A stretch of 32,282 nt of DNA from Streptomyces hayashii (GCF_024539815.1 NZ_JAHHIU010000159.1:1-32282), one strand, 5' to 3'; positions 1 to 9,185 are shown, counted from the stretch's first letter. The notes: generated by a model not told the origin, from the sequence alone. A program made the numbers and translations.

Positions 1-42
1 CCCGCACCCGCACCCGCACCCGCACCCGCACCCGCACCCGCA
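1..42. repeat. Hexanucleotide tandem repeat (CCCGCA)x7
   Basis: Seven perfect head-to-tail copies of CCCGCA run from the window edge, so the array may extend further upstream. Read in frame 1 it encodes Pro-Ala, and in frame 3 Arg-Thr followed by KKPEN and a stop. It may be the 3' end of an upstream gene or a slippage-prone spacer before the sugar-transport operon. Confidence 0.9.
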
Positions 43-62
43 CCAAGAAGCCCGAGAACTAA
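3..62 (+). CDS. Possible 3' end of an upstream gene (partial)
   Basis: Frame 3 reads (Arg-Thr)7-Lys-Lys-Pro-Glu-Asn and stops at TAA 60-62, only 10 bases before the ATG of the binding-protein gene. Such tight spacing would suit an operon with the preceding gene. The only sequence visible is low complexity, so no function can be assigned, and the reading could be coincidental because frame 1 is also open through the repeat. Confidence 0.22.
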   Translation, partial: RTRTRTRTRTRTRTKKPEN

Positions 63-72
63 GGAACCCGCA

Positions 73-1317
73 ATGCACAGATCCTCCCGGCGCCGTCTCG
101 TCGCGGCGATAGCCCTGTCGACCGTCACCGCAGCCGTCGGCACCGCCTGCTCCTCCGGTTCGGGCGCCACCGACACCAAGGGCGCCGGCAGCGGCAGCTA
201 CACCGTCTGGGACCCGTACCCCCAGTTCGACAAGACCTCGGCCTGGGCGAAGCTGCTCGACGACTGCGGCACCAAGGCCGGAGTGAAGATCAAGCGGACC
301 GCGTTCGACACCAGCGACCTCACGAACAAGGCGCTGCTGGCGGCACAGCAGGGCAACTCCGCGGACGTCCTCATCGTCGACAACCCCGTGGTGTCGACCC
401 TGGCGGAGGCGGGCGTGCTGACCTCCACCGACGACACCAAGCTGGACGTCTCCAAGGTCGACCACAACCTGCTTGCGGCAGGCCAGTCGGGCGGGAAGAC
501 GTACGGCGCACCCATCGGCGCCAACACCCTCGCCCTGTACTACAACAAGGCGGTCCTGAAGACGGCCGGGGTGGACATCTCCTCGGTCAAGGACTGGAAG
601 TCCCTGACGGCGGCGCTCGCGAAGGTGAAGGGAGCGGGCAAGAAGGGCATCACGTTCTCCGCGATCGGCACGGAGGAGGGCAGCTTCCAGTTCCTGCCCT
701 GGTACTGGGGCTCGGGAGCCCAGCTGACCGCACTCGACTCCGACCAGGCGGTCTCGGCGCTGTCGCTGTGGAAGAACTGGCTGGACAAGGGCTACGCCCC
801 CAACTCGGTGATCAACAACACCCAGACGACCAGCTGGCAGGAGTTCGCGACCGGCGACTACGCGTTCGCGGAGAACGGCACCTGGCAGCTCGCCAACGCC
901 GCGAAGGCCGGCTTCGACTACGGCGTCATCCCCGTCCCCGCCGCCACCGGGGGCGATGCCGCCGCCCCGGCGGGCGGTGAGTTCGTCACCGTCCCGGTGC
1001 AGGACGACACCGGCCATTACGCCACCACACAGAAGCTGGTGTCCTGCCTGAGCAGCAGCCAGAACCTGCTCGCCACCGACTCGACGCTGTCGTACGTGGC
1101 TCCCACGGCCGAGGTCCAGGACAAGCAGGTCGCGGCCGCCCCCGGTCTCAAGCCGTGGGTCGACGCGGTGCACGCCGCCAAGGGACGTACCAGCGACGAC
1201 CTGGGCACCAAGTACCCCAAGATCTCGGAGCAGTTGTGGAAGGCCGTGCAGTCCGCCCTCAGTGGGTCCGCGTCTCCGAAGGACGCGCTGACCGCAGCCC
1301 AGTCCGCCGCCAAGTGA
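73..1317 (+). CDS. Sugar ABC transporter substrate-binding lipoprotein
   Basis: A 414-residue extracellular solute-binding protein of the MalE-like SBP_bac_1 class. It captures a sugar or oligosaccharide outside the membrane and delivers it to the two permeases encoded next. The N-terminus has a basic stretch (residues 2-8), a hydrophobic core and a lipobox-like GTAC, with Cys26 as the expected lipidation site. The mature region shows family traits such as a YYNKAVL segment, aromatic-rich sugar-contact stretches (FLPWYWGSG) and a G-TWQLAN segment. The ATG at 73 is preceded by AAGGA at 61-65, about 7 bases away. It leads a permease-permease-glycosidase operon, which points to an oligosaccharide. 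The exact substrate cannot be read from the sequence. Confidence 0.93.
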   Translation: MHRSSRRRLVAAIALSTVTAAVGTACSSGSGATDTKGAGSGSYTVWDPYPQFDKTSAWAKLLDDCGTKAGVKIKRTAFDTSDLTNKALLAAQQGNSADVLIVDNPVVSTLAEAGVLTSTDDTKLDVSKVDHNLLAAGQSGGKTYGAPIGANTLALYYNKAVLKTAGVDISSVKDWKSLTAALAKVKGAGKKGITFSAIGTEEGSFQFLPWYWGSGAQLTALDSDQAVSALSLWKNWLDKGYAPNSVINNTQTTSWQEFATGDYAFAENGTWQLANAAKAGFDYGVIPVPAATGGDAAAPAGGEFVTVPVQDDTGHYATTQKLVSCLSSSQNLLATDSTLSYVAPTAEVQDKQVAAAPGLKPWVDAVHAAKGRTSDDLGTKYPKISEQLWKAVQSALSGSASPKDALTAAQSAAK

Positions 1318-1336
1318 CCAGGACCCCGGCCAGCCG

Positions 1337-2320
1337 ATGAAGCACACGACAACGTCGCCGGACCGCCGGCCGGTGCGCGACCGGAACGGGGCGGCGACCG
1401 CCGCCCCGCCCCCGGCCCGCACGCCGACCCGGCGCCGTCCCGCCTCCCCGCAGTGGGCCGCCTGGGCGTTCCTGACCCCGGTGACCCTCTACCTCGTCCT
1501 CTTCTACGCCTATCCGCTCTACCGCAACATCGATCTGAGCCTGCGCCACTACACCGTCCGTTCCTTCGTCCGGGGCGACGCGCCGTTCACGGGCCTGGCC
1601 AACTACCGGACCGTCTTCGACGACCCGACGTTCGCTCCGGCGCTGCTGCACACCGCGGTGTTCACGGGTATGTGCCTGGTCTTCCAGTACGCGATCGGCC
1701 TGGGGCTCGCCGTCTTCTTCAACCAGCACTTCCGGCTCTCCGCCACCCTGCGCGCGCTGTTCCTCGTGCCGTGGCTGCTGCCGCTCATCGTGTCGGCGTC
1801 GACCTGGTCGTGGATGCTCAACAGCGAATCCGGCATCGTCAACGCCGCCCTGCACGCCGTCGGCATCGGTCCGGTGAACTGGCTGACCTCGCCGTCCTGG
1901 TCGCTGGCCTCGGTGATCATCGCGAACGTCTGGATCGGCGTCCCCTTCAACCTGGTCGTCCTCTACAGCGGTCTTCAGTCCATCCCCGTCGGCCTGTACG
2001 AGGCGGCCGCGCTCGACGGAGCGAACGCCTGGCAGCGCTTCTGGCGCATCACGTTCCCCCTGCTGCGGCCGGTGTCCGCGATCACCCTGCTGCTGGGTCT
2101 CGTCTACACGCTCAAGGTCTTCGACATCATCTGGATCATGACCAAGGGCGGTCCGGCCGACTCGTCCACCACCTTCGCCACCTGGTCCTACCAGCTCGGC
2201 TTCGGCAACCTGCTGCCCGCCTTCGGCCCGGGAGCGGCCGTCGGCAACCTGCTGGTCGTCACCGCCCTGGTCTTCGGCCTGATCCACGTCCGGATCCAGC
2301 GAAAGCAGGCACTGTCATGA
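1337..2320 (+). CDS. Sugar ABC transporter permease, MalF type
   Basis: A 327-residue integral membrane protein of the binding-protein-dependent transport permease family. After a Pro/Arg-rich cytoplasmic N-terminus of about 40 residues, the first membrane span covers AFLTPVTLYLVLFYAYPLY. Several further spans follow, with the EAA loop at about residue 222 (E-A-A-A-L-D-G-A-N, then a conserved I-x-FPLLRP) that docks on the ATPase. It lies 19 bases downstream of the binding-protein gene and overlaps the next permease by ATGA (2317-2320), so the two permeases are probably translationally coupled. No clear Shine-Dalgarno lies at the usual distance (AGGA is about 13 bases upstream). No ATPase gene is present in the cluster. 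Confidence 0.93.
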   Translation: MKHTTTSPDRRPVRDRNGAATAAPPPARTPTRRRPASPQWAAWAFLTPVTLYLVLFYAYPLYRNIDLSLRHYTVRSFVRGDAPFTGLANYRTVFDDPTFAPALLHTAVFTGMCLVFQYAIGLGLAVFFNQHFRLSATLRALFLVPWLLPLIVSASTWSWMLNSESGIVNAALHAVGIGPVNWLTSPSWSLASVIIANVWIGVPFNLVVLYSGLQSIPVGLYEAAALDGANAWQRFWRITFPLLRPVSAITLLLGLVYTLKVFDIIWIMTKGGPADSSTTFATWSYQLGFGNLLPAFGPGAAVGNLLVVTALVFGLIHVRIQRKQALS

Positions 2321-3156
2321 CGCACGCACGGACGGTCCCGAACCGCCGGCGCTCCTGGGTGAAGACGGCCGTCGGACTCCTGCTGACCGCGGTCATGCTC
2401 TTCCCGGTCTACTGGATGCTCAACGTGTCCTTCACCCGCGACCAGGACATGCGCAAGAGCCCGCCGGACCTGTTCCCCGCCCACGCGACCCTGGAGGGCT
2501 ACCGGGCCGTCGTCGACCAGCAACTGCCCTATCTCGGCACCAGCCTCGTCATCGGCCTCGGCACGGTGGCCCTGACCGTGGCGCTGGCCGCGCCCGCCGG
2601 CTACGCGCTGGCCAAACTGCGCCCACGCGGCCGCGGAGTCCTCAACTTCGTCCTGCTGGCAGCCCAGATGATCCCCGGCATCATCATGGCGATGGGCTTC
2701 TACGCCATCTACCTTCAGCTCGGCCTGCTCCAGTCGGTACCCGGCCTGATCGTCGCCGATTCGACGCTGGCCGTCCCGTTCGCCGTCCTCATCTTCACCG
2801 CGTTCATGTCCGGCATCCCCGGCGAACTGCTGCAGGCGGCGAAGACGGACGGAGCCGGACCGCTGCGCACCTTCTGGGCGATCGTCCTGCCGATGAGCCG
2901 CAACTCCGTCGTCACGGTGTCCCTGTTCGCCTTCCTGTGGTCCTGGTCCGACTTCGTCTTCGCCAGCACCCTCGTCAACGGCGGCGCCCATGAGCCGATC
3001 ACCCTCGGCATCTACCACTACATCGGCAACAACAACCAGCAGTGGAACGCCATCATGGCCACCGCCGTCGTGGCCTCGCTGCCGGCCGCGGTCATCCTCG
3101 TCCTCGCCCAGCGGTACGTCGCCGCCGGAGTGACCGCCGGCGCCGTCAAGGACTGA
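2317..3156 (+). CDS. Sugar ABC transporter permease, MalG type
   Basis: A 279-residue second permease that would pair with the MalF-type subunit. The first span (about residues 15-35, LLTAVMLFPVYWMLNVSF) is followed by a periplasm-side loop naming the class (DLFP...TLEGYRAV) and more spans. The EAA loop is at about residue 173 and reads Q-A-A-K-T-D-G-A with the downstream I-V-LPMSR, so Gln replaces the usual Glu at its first position. The ATG is chosen from the 4-base overlap with the upstream gene; a longer open frame in the same phase starting at 1453 is only a shadow of that gene. Streptomyces sugar importers often use the shared ATPase MsiK, consistent with no ATPase gene here. Confidence 0.93.
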   Translation: MTHARTVPNRRRSWVKTAVGLLLTAVMLFPVYWMLNVSFTRDQDMRKSPPDLFPAHATLEGYRAVVDQQLPYLGTSLVIGLGTVALTVALAAPAGYALAKLRPRGRGVLNFVLLAAQMIPGIIMAMGFYAIYLQLGLLQSVPGLIVADSTLAVPFAVLIFTAFMSGIPGELLQAAKTDGAGPLRTFWAIVLPMSRNSVVTVSLFAFLWSWSDFVFASTLVNGGAHEPITLGIYHYIGNNNQQWNAIMATAVVASLPAAVILVLAQRYVAAGVTAGAVKD

Positions 3157-3276
3157 CACCGGCGCCGGCCCCGTCGCCGCGCACCACTCGTGCCGCCGCG
3201 CTCCCCACGAGCCGCCGCGTGAGCGCCGTCGCCCCGCGCGGCGGACCGCGAACCGCCGACCACCCCCGCACAAGAA

Positions 3277-5028
3277 ATGAGTGCCGCCTCCATGACCGCC
3301 GCACCGGCCGGCCCGGCCTTCTCCGTCCACGACATACCCTTCAGCACGCACGGTTCCTGGTTCGGCATCTCTCCCGTGCTGGCGGAGAAGACGCGCGCCG
3401 AGGACCTCCACCTGGTCTCGCACCAGAACGGCATGCACGCCGTCCTGCGCCTCGTCCCCCTCGACGCGGCGACGGGCGAGCGGGCGGAGACCGCCGTCGA
3501 GGCGACGCCGGGCCTGCTCGGCTGGACCTGCGCGGCCGGGTGCATGGACCTCGCCTACGAGAAGCCGGACACCGTGCGCGTGCACGGCGAGGGGCTGGAC
3601 CTGCTCGTCACCGCGGCGGCGCGTTCCCTGACCCCCTTCGGCGGGATCTACTTCTACCGCGACCCGGTGGACGACGCGCACGTGTTCACCTCCTACGAGA
3701 CCGGCCGCCGCTACCGGATCACCGTGCTGTCGGGCAGGGTCGCCGCCGTCCGCGGTTCCCAGGCGCTGGGCGCAGGCGACCGCGGCCTCACGGTCACCGC
3801 CGGGGCCGACGGCTCGTGGGAGGTCGCGGTCGAGGAACTCGACGCCGCGCGACCGCCGTTCCGCTCCACGGCGACGTTCGAAGAGGTCCGGGAGGCCGCG
3901 CGGGAGGCGTTCGCCGGCTTCGCCGGCACGGTCGCCCCCTGGGGCTCGGCCGCCACCCCGGCCGCCGAACTCGCCGCCTACGTGGTGTGGTCGGCGACCG
4001 TGTTCCCGGCCGGCCTGGTCACCCGGCCCGCCGTGCTGATGTCCAAGCACTGGATGGACAAGGTGTGGAGCTGGGACCACTGCTTCAACGCCCTCGCCCT
4101 GGCCCCCGGCTGCCCCGAGCTGGCCTGGGACCAGTTCTCCCTCCCCTTCGACCACCAGGACGACAGCGGCGCGCTCCCCGACTCCGTCACCCACTCCGAG
4201 GTCCTCTACAACTTCGTCAAACCGCCCATCCACGGCTGGGCCTTCGGCCACCTGCGCCGACGGCTCCCCGAGCCGCTCACCCGGGCGCGGCTGACCGAGG
4301 CGTACGACCGGCTGACCCGCCTGACGGACTTCTGGCTCACCGCGCGGCGCGCACCCGACGCCGCCCTGCCCCACTACCAGCACGGCAACGACAGCGGCTG
4401 GGACAACGCCACCACCTTCGACCCCGGGCGTCTCGCCGTCACCGCCGACCTCGCCGCCCTGCTGATCCTCCAGCTCGACGAGCTGGCCCGGCTGGCCGAG
4501 GAACTGGGCTTTCCCGAGGACGCCCGGCGCCGTGCCGCCACGGCCGACGCCCTCCAGGCGGCCCTGCTCGACGAACTGTGGGACGGCGAACGGTTCCTGA
4601 GCCGCCCGGCCCACGGCGGAGCCCGCACCTCCAGCGCCAGCCTGCTCGATCTCATGCCGATCGTGCTCGGCGACCGTCTGCCCCACGCGGTCCGCGACCG
4701 GCTGGCCGAACGGATCGAGGCCCACCTCACCGCGTTCGGCCTGGCCACCGAACACCCCGCCTCCCCTCACTACGAGCCCGACGGCTACTGGCGCGGCCCC
4801 ATCTGGGCCCCGGCCACCGTCCTCGTCGAGGACGGCCTGCGCCGCGCCGGGCACACCCGTCTCGCGGACGAGGTCAGCGCCCGCTTCCGCGCGCTGTGCG
4901 AGACCTCGGGCTTCGCCGAGAACTTCGACGCCCTGACCGGCGAGGGGCTGCGCGACCGCGCCTACACCTGGACGGCGAGCAGTTACCTCCTCCTCGCCGA
5001 AGCACACGCCCGCCGGGACGGCCGCTGA
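3277..5028 (+). CDS. Cytoplasmic glycoside hydrolase, MGH1/GH63-like (alpha/alpha)6 barrel
   Basis: A 583-residue protein without a signal peptide, resembling the glycogen-debranching/GH63/GH37 group. An N-terminal beta-sandwich-like region (about 1-235) leads into an (alpha/alpha)6 barrel. Barrel motifs include W-S-W-D-H-C-F-N-A around residues 264-271, then DDSGALPDSV, later a D-N-A-T-T-F-D stretch, and Y-W-R-G-P-I-W near the C-terminus, all typical of these inverting enzymes. It probably hydrolyses the imported oligosaccharide in the cytoplasm. It follows the permeases by 120 bases and precedes the secreted glycosidase. An alternative ATG lies at 3292; neither start has a strong Shine-Dalgarno. 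Linkage specificity (alpha-gluco, alpha-manno or other) is not deducible. Confidence 0.8.
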   Translation: MSAASMTAAPAGPAFSVHDIPFSTHGSWFGISPVLAEKTRAEDLHLVSHQNGMHAVLRLVPLDAATGERAETAVEATPGLLGWTCAAGCMDLAYEKPDTVRVHGEGLDLLVTAAARSLTPFGGIYFYRDPVDDAHVFTSYETGRRYRITVLSGRVAAVRGSQALGAGDRGLTVTAGADGSWEVAVEELDAARPPFRSTATFEEVREAAREAFAGFAGTVAPWGSAATPAAELAAYVVWSATVFPAGLVTRPAVLMSKHWMDKVWSWDHCFNALALAPGCPELAWDQFSLPFDHQDDSGALPDSVTHSEVLYNFVKPPIHGWAFGHLRRRLPEPLTRARLTEAYDRLTRLTDFWLTARRAPDAALPHYQHGNDSGWDNATTFDPGRLAVTADLAALLILQLDELARLAEELGFPEDARRRAATADALQAALLDELWDGERFLSRPAHGGARTSSASLLDLMPIVLGDRLPHAVRDRLAERIEAHLTAFGLATEHPASPHYEPDGYWRGPIWAPATVLVEDGLRRAGHTRLADEVSARFRALCETSGFAENFDALTGEGLRDRAYTWTASSYLLLAEAHARRDGR

Positions 5029-5167
5029 CACTCCCCCGGCCCGGGATTCCTCTTACTCGCCCGCGCGGCGCCGCAGCCGCAGACCCGCGGGCGACACCCC
5101 ACCCGCACGTCCGGCACGGGGGCCGGCGCAGCACCAGACAGCTCCATCCCTGAAGGGACGTAAGCAC

Positions 5168-8100
5168 ATGCCAAGAACCGGGCAAAGGCGCCCGACCACA
5201 GGACGCCTCCTCCATGGCATCACCAAGTCGCTGCTCTCGCTGGCCGTCGTCGCCGGCGTCACCACCGTGACGGCGACGCCGGCCTCCGCGGCCACCCCCA
5301 CCCTCACGGTCGACCTCGGCACCACCACCGGAGCCTTCCGCGGCGGCGCGTCCGGGGCGCTGTACGGCCTGTACGGGCCGGACGTGCCGACGAACAACCT
5401 CATCGAGGGAATGGGGCTGCAGACCACCAACACCAAGTACCAGGACGGCCAGCAGCACCCCGGCTCGGACGCCCTGGAGATCGCCAAGCCCTTCGTCGAC
5501 AGCGGCGGCAGAGACGTCTTCATCTACATGACGGACGTGTACCGCAACACGTACGAGCGCGCGAGCTACGCGGAATACCAGACGAACGTGAAGAAGCAGG
5601 TCGAGCAGGCGAAGGCCAGCCCCTACGCGAGCCACATCGTCTTCGTGCCCTACAACGAGCCCGACATCGGCTGGTTCAACGGCATGCGCACCAACTCGAC
5701 CGCGCTGGCCGCCTTCAACTCCGAGTGGCGGCAGACCTACGACTTCATCAAGGGCATCTGGCCCCAGGCTCGGCTGGCGGGGCCCAACAGCGCCGGCTAC
5801 AGCGACTCCTCCCTCAGGGGATTCCTCACCTACTGCAAGGCCAACAACTGCCTGCCCGACGTGGTGACCTGGCACACCCTGGGCAGCCCGGCCGACGTCC
5901 GCGCCACCGTCAACGCCTACCGTGCGGTGGAGACCGCCGCGGGGATCACCTCCCCGATCACCGTCAACCTCAACGAGTACGCCCACCGCTACCATCTGAC
6001 CGACCCCGGCCAGATGGTCCAGTGGATCGCGGGCCTCGAAGACGAGAAGGTCGACGGCAACCTGCCGTACTGGAACATCAACGGCAACCTCGGCGACTCC
6101 GCCGCCGCCCAGAACACCCCCAACGCCCAGTGGTGGCTGTACAACTGGTACAGCTCCATGAAGGGCGGCGACACCGTCAAGGTCACCAGCACCGGGGCCG
6201 ACGCCGCGTACACCCTCCAGGGCGTGGCGAGCCTCGACGCGGTCAAGAAGCAGGCCCGCGTGATCCTGGCCGGCGGCGGCACCAGCGGCGCCTCCAGCAC
6301 GGTGATCAAGAACATCGACCCCGCGGTCTTCGGCAGCACCGTGCACGTCAGCGTGTTCCAGGACCGCTACAGCGGCTACATCGGCGCCGCGGCCACCCCG
6401 ACCCGGCTCTCGGACGCCGACGTCGCCGTGGGCTCCGACGGCTCGATCACCCTCCCGCTCACCCTCGACGCGATGTCCGCGTACCAGGTGATCGTCTCTC
6501 CAGGTGGCACCGGCAGCGCCACGGCCTCCGACAGCACCTGGACGGGCACGTACGAGGCAGAGAACGCCACGCTCAGCGGCAGCGGCTACAACATCAACAC
6601 CGAGGGCACGACCGGCAACGTCGCCAAGTTCGCCACCTCGGGCAGCAAGGACGTCGGCGGTCTGCGCACCGGCTCGACCACGGTGATCTCCTTCCCGGTC
6701 TCCGTGCCCACCACCGGCGACTACGACCTGTCGGTGTTCGGCAACAGCTACGCCAAGGACGCCGACGTCAAGGGCCCGACGGACGTGTACATGCGGGTCG
6801 ACGGCGGCGCCTCGACCAGGATGGACCTGCCGGTGGGCTTCCAGTGGGTGGTCTGGGGGCACAGCGACACCACCGTGCACCTCACCTCCGGCAGCCACAC
6901 CATCACCCTGGCCACCACCGGTGACAACGGCGCGAAGACCACCGGCGACGCCCTCGTCGACAAGATCGACCTGAAGTACAGGAACGCCGCCGTCCAGGGC
7001 CCCACGCTCTACGAGGCCGAGCAGGCGAACCTCTCCGACAGCGGCGCCGCCGTCTACGCCTCCCAGGGCCAGTCCGGCGCGGGCGCGGTGAACCTCACCT
7101 CCGGCAGGACCGCCACCTTCTGGGTCTACTCCGCGCAGGACGGCTACGCCGACCTGACAGCCCGCTACCGCAACACCGGCCGGGCCGCCCTCACGGTCAA
7201 CGGCAGGACCGCCGACGACCAGATCCTCTCCGGCACGACGACCAGCGCCTGGTCGACCTCCACCGACCGGGTCCACCTGACCGCCGGCATCAACAAGGTC
7301 GAGGTCGCCGGCACCAGCGGCACCCTGACCCTCGACGACCTGGCCGTCACGCCCTTCGGCGCCACCTCCGCCGTCACCACCGGCAACGTCGTCACCTACC
7401 AGGCCGAGAGCGGCGCCCTCACCGGCACCGCGGCCGCCGACACCACCTACAGCCAGGCCCGCGGCGGCGTGGTCAAGGGCATCGGCAACGGAACCGCCAA
7501 CTCCCTCACCCTCGACGTCGACGCGCCCACGGCCGGCACCTACGCCATGACCATGCGCTACGCCAACGCCGAGGAACTGCCCTCCAACCACTACAACCCC
7601 GACCTGTACGCCGAGCACGCCGACGTCAGCGTCAACGGAGGCGCCGCCACCCGCGTCAACTTCGCCAGCACCCTGCACTGGAACCAGTTCGCCACCCACA
7701 CCGTCCCCGTGACCCTGGCCAAGGGCGCCAACACGGTGAAGTTCACCGCCTCCCAGCTCTACAACTACGACGGCACGACCATCGGCGTGGTCTACTCCGG
7801 CGGCGGCAGCGACATCGGCCAGCCCATGCGCTCCAGCTCCGCGCCTCACCTGGACGAGATCTCCTTCGCACCGCAGAACCTGCACATCGGCGCCGCGACC
7901 GGCTTCTCCTCCACCGCCGTCGCCCAGCACAGCTCGCTCTGCCTGGAGAACCCGGGCCAGTCCACCGCCGACGGCACCCAGTACCGGCAGAACACCTGCA
8001 CGAGCGGCCAGGAGCAGATCTTCGACTTCCACCCCGTCAGCGGCGCCACCGACACCTACACCGTCGTCAACCACTCCAGCGGCAAATGCCTCGACATCTC

Positions 8101-8362
8101 CGGGATCTCGACCGCCAACGACGCCGCCGTCCAGCAGTGGACCTGCACCGGCGGCAACAACCAGCGGTTCACCCTCCGACCGGTGACCGCGCTCGGCAAC
8201 AGCCACGACTACCAGCTCGTCGCCGTGCACAGCGGCAAGTGCGTCGACGTCAGCACCATCTCCACCGCCCCCGGCGCCCTCGTCCACCAGTGGACGTGTG
8301 ACGCGGCGAGCGCCCTGACCACCAAGAAGAACCAGATCTGGCGGCTCAGCGGCAAGGACTGA
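5168..8362 (+). CDS. Secreted multimodular glycosidase: clan GH-A-like catalytic domain, three carbohydrate-binding modules, ricin-type lectin
   Basis: A 1064-residue exported protein. The signal peptide has a basic start, a hydrophobic core at 20-32 and a likely cut after Ala41 (ASA). Residues about 45-445 look like a (beta/alpha)8 glycosidase with a trailing beta domain, GH39/GH5-like. The Y-N-E-P-D motif puts a candidate acid/base at Glu164, and N-L-N-E-Y puts a candidate nucleophile at Glu270. Three CBM6/CBM35-type modules follow, each opening with Y-E/Q-A-E, at about 461-603, 614-730 and 741-905. A ricin-B-like lectin occupies about 915-1064 with S-G-K-C-L/V-D repeats and Q-x-W/F motifs. 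It would bind and cut a polysaccharide outside the cell and feed the importer. The start is preceded by GAAGGGA at a suitable distance. Substrate and GH family are inferred. Confidence 0.82.
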   Translation: MPRTGQRRPTTGRLLHGITKSLLSLAVVAGVTTVTATPASAATPTLTVDLGTTTGAFRGGASGALYGLYGPDVPTNNLIEGMGLQTTNTKYQDGQQHPGSDALEIAKPFVDSGGRDVFIYMTDVYRNTYERASYAEYQTNVKKQVEQAKASPYASHIVFVPYNEPDIGWFNGMRTNSTALAAFNSEWRQTYDFIKGIWPQARLAGPNSAGYSDSSLRGFLTYCKANNCLPDVVTWHTLGSPADVRATVNAYRAVETAAGITSPITVNLNEYAHRYHLTDPGQMVQWIAGLEDEKVDGNLPYWNINGNLGDSAAAQNTPNAQWWLYNWYSSMKGGDTVKVTSTGADAAYTLQGVASLDAVKKQARVILAGGGTSGASSTVIKNIDPAVFGSTVHVSVFQDRYSGYIGAAATPTRLSDADVAVGSDGSITLPLTLDAMSAYQVIVSPGGTGSATASDSTWTGTYEAENATLSGSGYNINTEGTTGNVAKFATSGSKDVGGLRTGSTTVISFPVSVPTTGDYDLSVFGNSYAKDADVKGPTDVYMRVDGGASTRMDLPVGFQWVVWGHSDTTVHLTSGSHTITLATTGDNGAKTTGDALVDKIDLKYRNAAVQGPTLYEAEQANLSDSGAAVYASQGQSGAGAVNLTSGRTATFWVYSAQDGYADLTARYRNTGRAALTVNGRTADDQILSGTTTSAWSTSTDRVHLTAGINKVEVAGTSGTLTLDDLAVTPFGATSAVTTGNVVTYQAESGALTGTAAADTTYSQARGGVVKGIGNGTANSLTLDVDAPTAGTYAMTMRYANAEELPSNHYNPDLYAEHADVSVNGGAATRVNFASTLHWNQFATHTVPVTLAKGANTVKFTASQLYNYDGTTIGVVYSGGGSDIGQPMRSSSAPHLDEISFAPQNLHIGAATGFSSTAVAQHSSLCLENPGQSTADGTQYRQNTCTSGQEQIFDFHPVSGATDTYTVVNHSSGKCLDISGISTANDAAVQQWTCTGGNNQRFTLRPVTALGNSHDYQLVAVHSGKCVDVSTISTAPGALVHQWTCDAASALTTKKNQIWRLSGKD

Positions 8363-8396
8363 CCCGACGCGCACCACCGCGAACGGCTGAAAGACC

Positions 8397-8436
8397 GGGC
8401 GTCGGCCCGCCGGCACGAACCGGCGGGCCGACGCCC
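8397..8436. terminator. Perfect 17-bp hairpin, bidirectional terminator
   Basis: Arms 8397-8413 and 8420-8436 are perfectly complementary over 17 bases around a 6-base loop (CACGAA). It sits between the convergent secreted glycosidase (+) and ung (-), and probably ends transcription from both sides. Confidence 0.85.
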
Positions 8437-8499
8437 TTCGCGCAGGGGCGGACACCCGTCGTCGCACGCCGGGCAGACGGATCCGCGGCGCCCTTTCGC

Positions 8500-9177
8500 C
8501 TACGGCAGGCGCCAGTCCACCGGCGCGACCCCCTGCCCGGCCAGCAGTTCGTTCGCCCTGCTGAACGGGCGCGAGCCGAAGAAGCCACGGTCCGCCGACA
8601 TCGGGGAGGGGTGCGCGGACTCGATCGCGGGCAGGTCCCCTAGCAACGGCCGCAGATTACGCGCGTCACGCCCCCACAGGATCGACACCAGCGGCTTACC
8701 GCGCCCGGCCAACGCCCTGATCGCCTGCTCCGTGACCTCCTCCCAGCCCTTGCCCCGGTGCGCCCCCGGGCTGCGCGGCGCGGTGGTGAGCGCCCTGTTG
8801 AGCAACAGCACACCCTGCTGCGTCCACGGCGTCAGATCCCCGTTGGACGGCCTCGGCAGCCCGAGGTCGGAGTGCATCTCCCGGAAGATGTTCTCCAGGC
8901 TGCCCGGCAGCGAACGCACCTCCGGCGAGACCGCGAAGCTCAACCCGATCGCCATCCCCGGCGTGGGGTAGGGGTCCTGGCCGACGATCAGTACGCGGAC
9001 GTCGTCGAAGGGCTGCTGGAAGGCCCGCAGGACGTTCGCCCCGGACGGAAGGTAGGTCCGTCCGGCCGCTATCTCGGCCCGGAGGAAGTCCCCCATGGCC
9101 GCGATGCGTTCGGCCGCGGGCTCAAGGGCCTTCGCCCAGCCCGCTTCGACAAGTTCGTGCAGAGGTCGTGGTGCCAC
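8500..9177 (-). CDS. ung: Uracil-DNA glycosylase, family 1
   Basis: A 225-residue family-1 uracil-DNA glycosylase, which removes uracil from DNA in base-excision repair. The catalytic water-activating motif G-Q-D-P-Y-P is at residues 66-71 (Asp68). The uracil-specificity Asn is in LLLN at about residue 127. The DNA-intercalation loop H-P-S-P-M-S-A begins at His189, followed by D-R-G-F-F-G-S-R-P-F. The loop carries Met where the E. coli enzyme has Leu; I believe this is common in actinobacteria. Length matches the family. The start is GTG; a TAGAGT -10-like box 8 bases upstream and no Shine-Dalgarno suggest a nearly leaderless mRNA. Confidence 0.97.
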   Translation of the reverse strand: MAPRPLHELVEAGWAKALEPAAERIAAMGDFLRAEIAAGRTYLPSGANVLRAFQQPFDDVRVLIVGQDPYPTPGMAIGLSFAVSPEVRSLPGSLENIFREMHSDLGLPRPSNGDLTPWTQQGVLLLNRALTTAPRSPGAHRGKGWEEVTEQAIRALAGRGKPLVSILWGRDARNLRPLLGDLPAIESAHPSPMSADRGFFGSRPFSRANELLAGQGVAPVDWRLP

Positions 9178-9185
9178 GGCGCGTC

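Noticed and set aside
1..42. CRISPR-like array at the window start
   Set aside because: The repeat unit is six bases with no spacers.
2188..8467. Long minus-strand frames (947 and 1197 residues) opposite the carbohydrate locus
   Set aside because: Same artefact: repetitive Gly/Val/Asp/Arg translations with no domain, lying antisense to well-supported transport and glycosidase genes.
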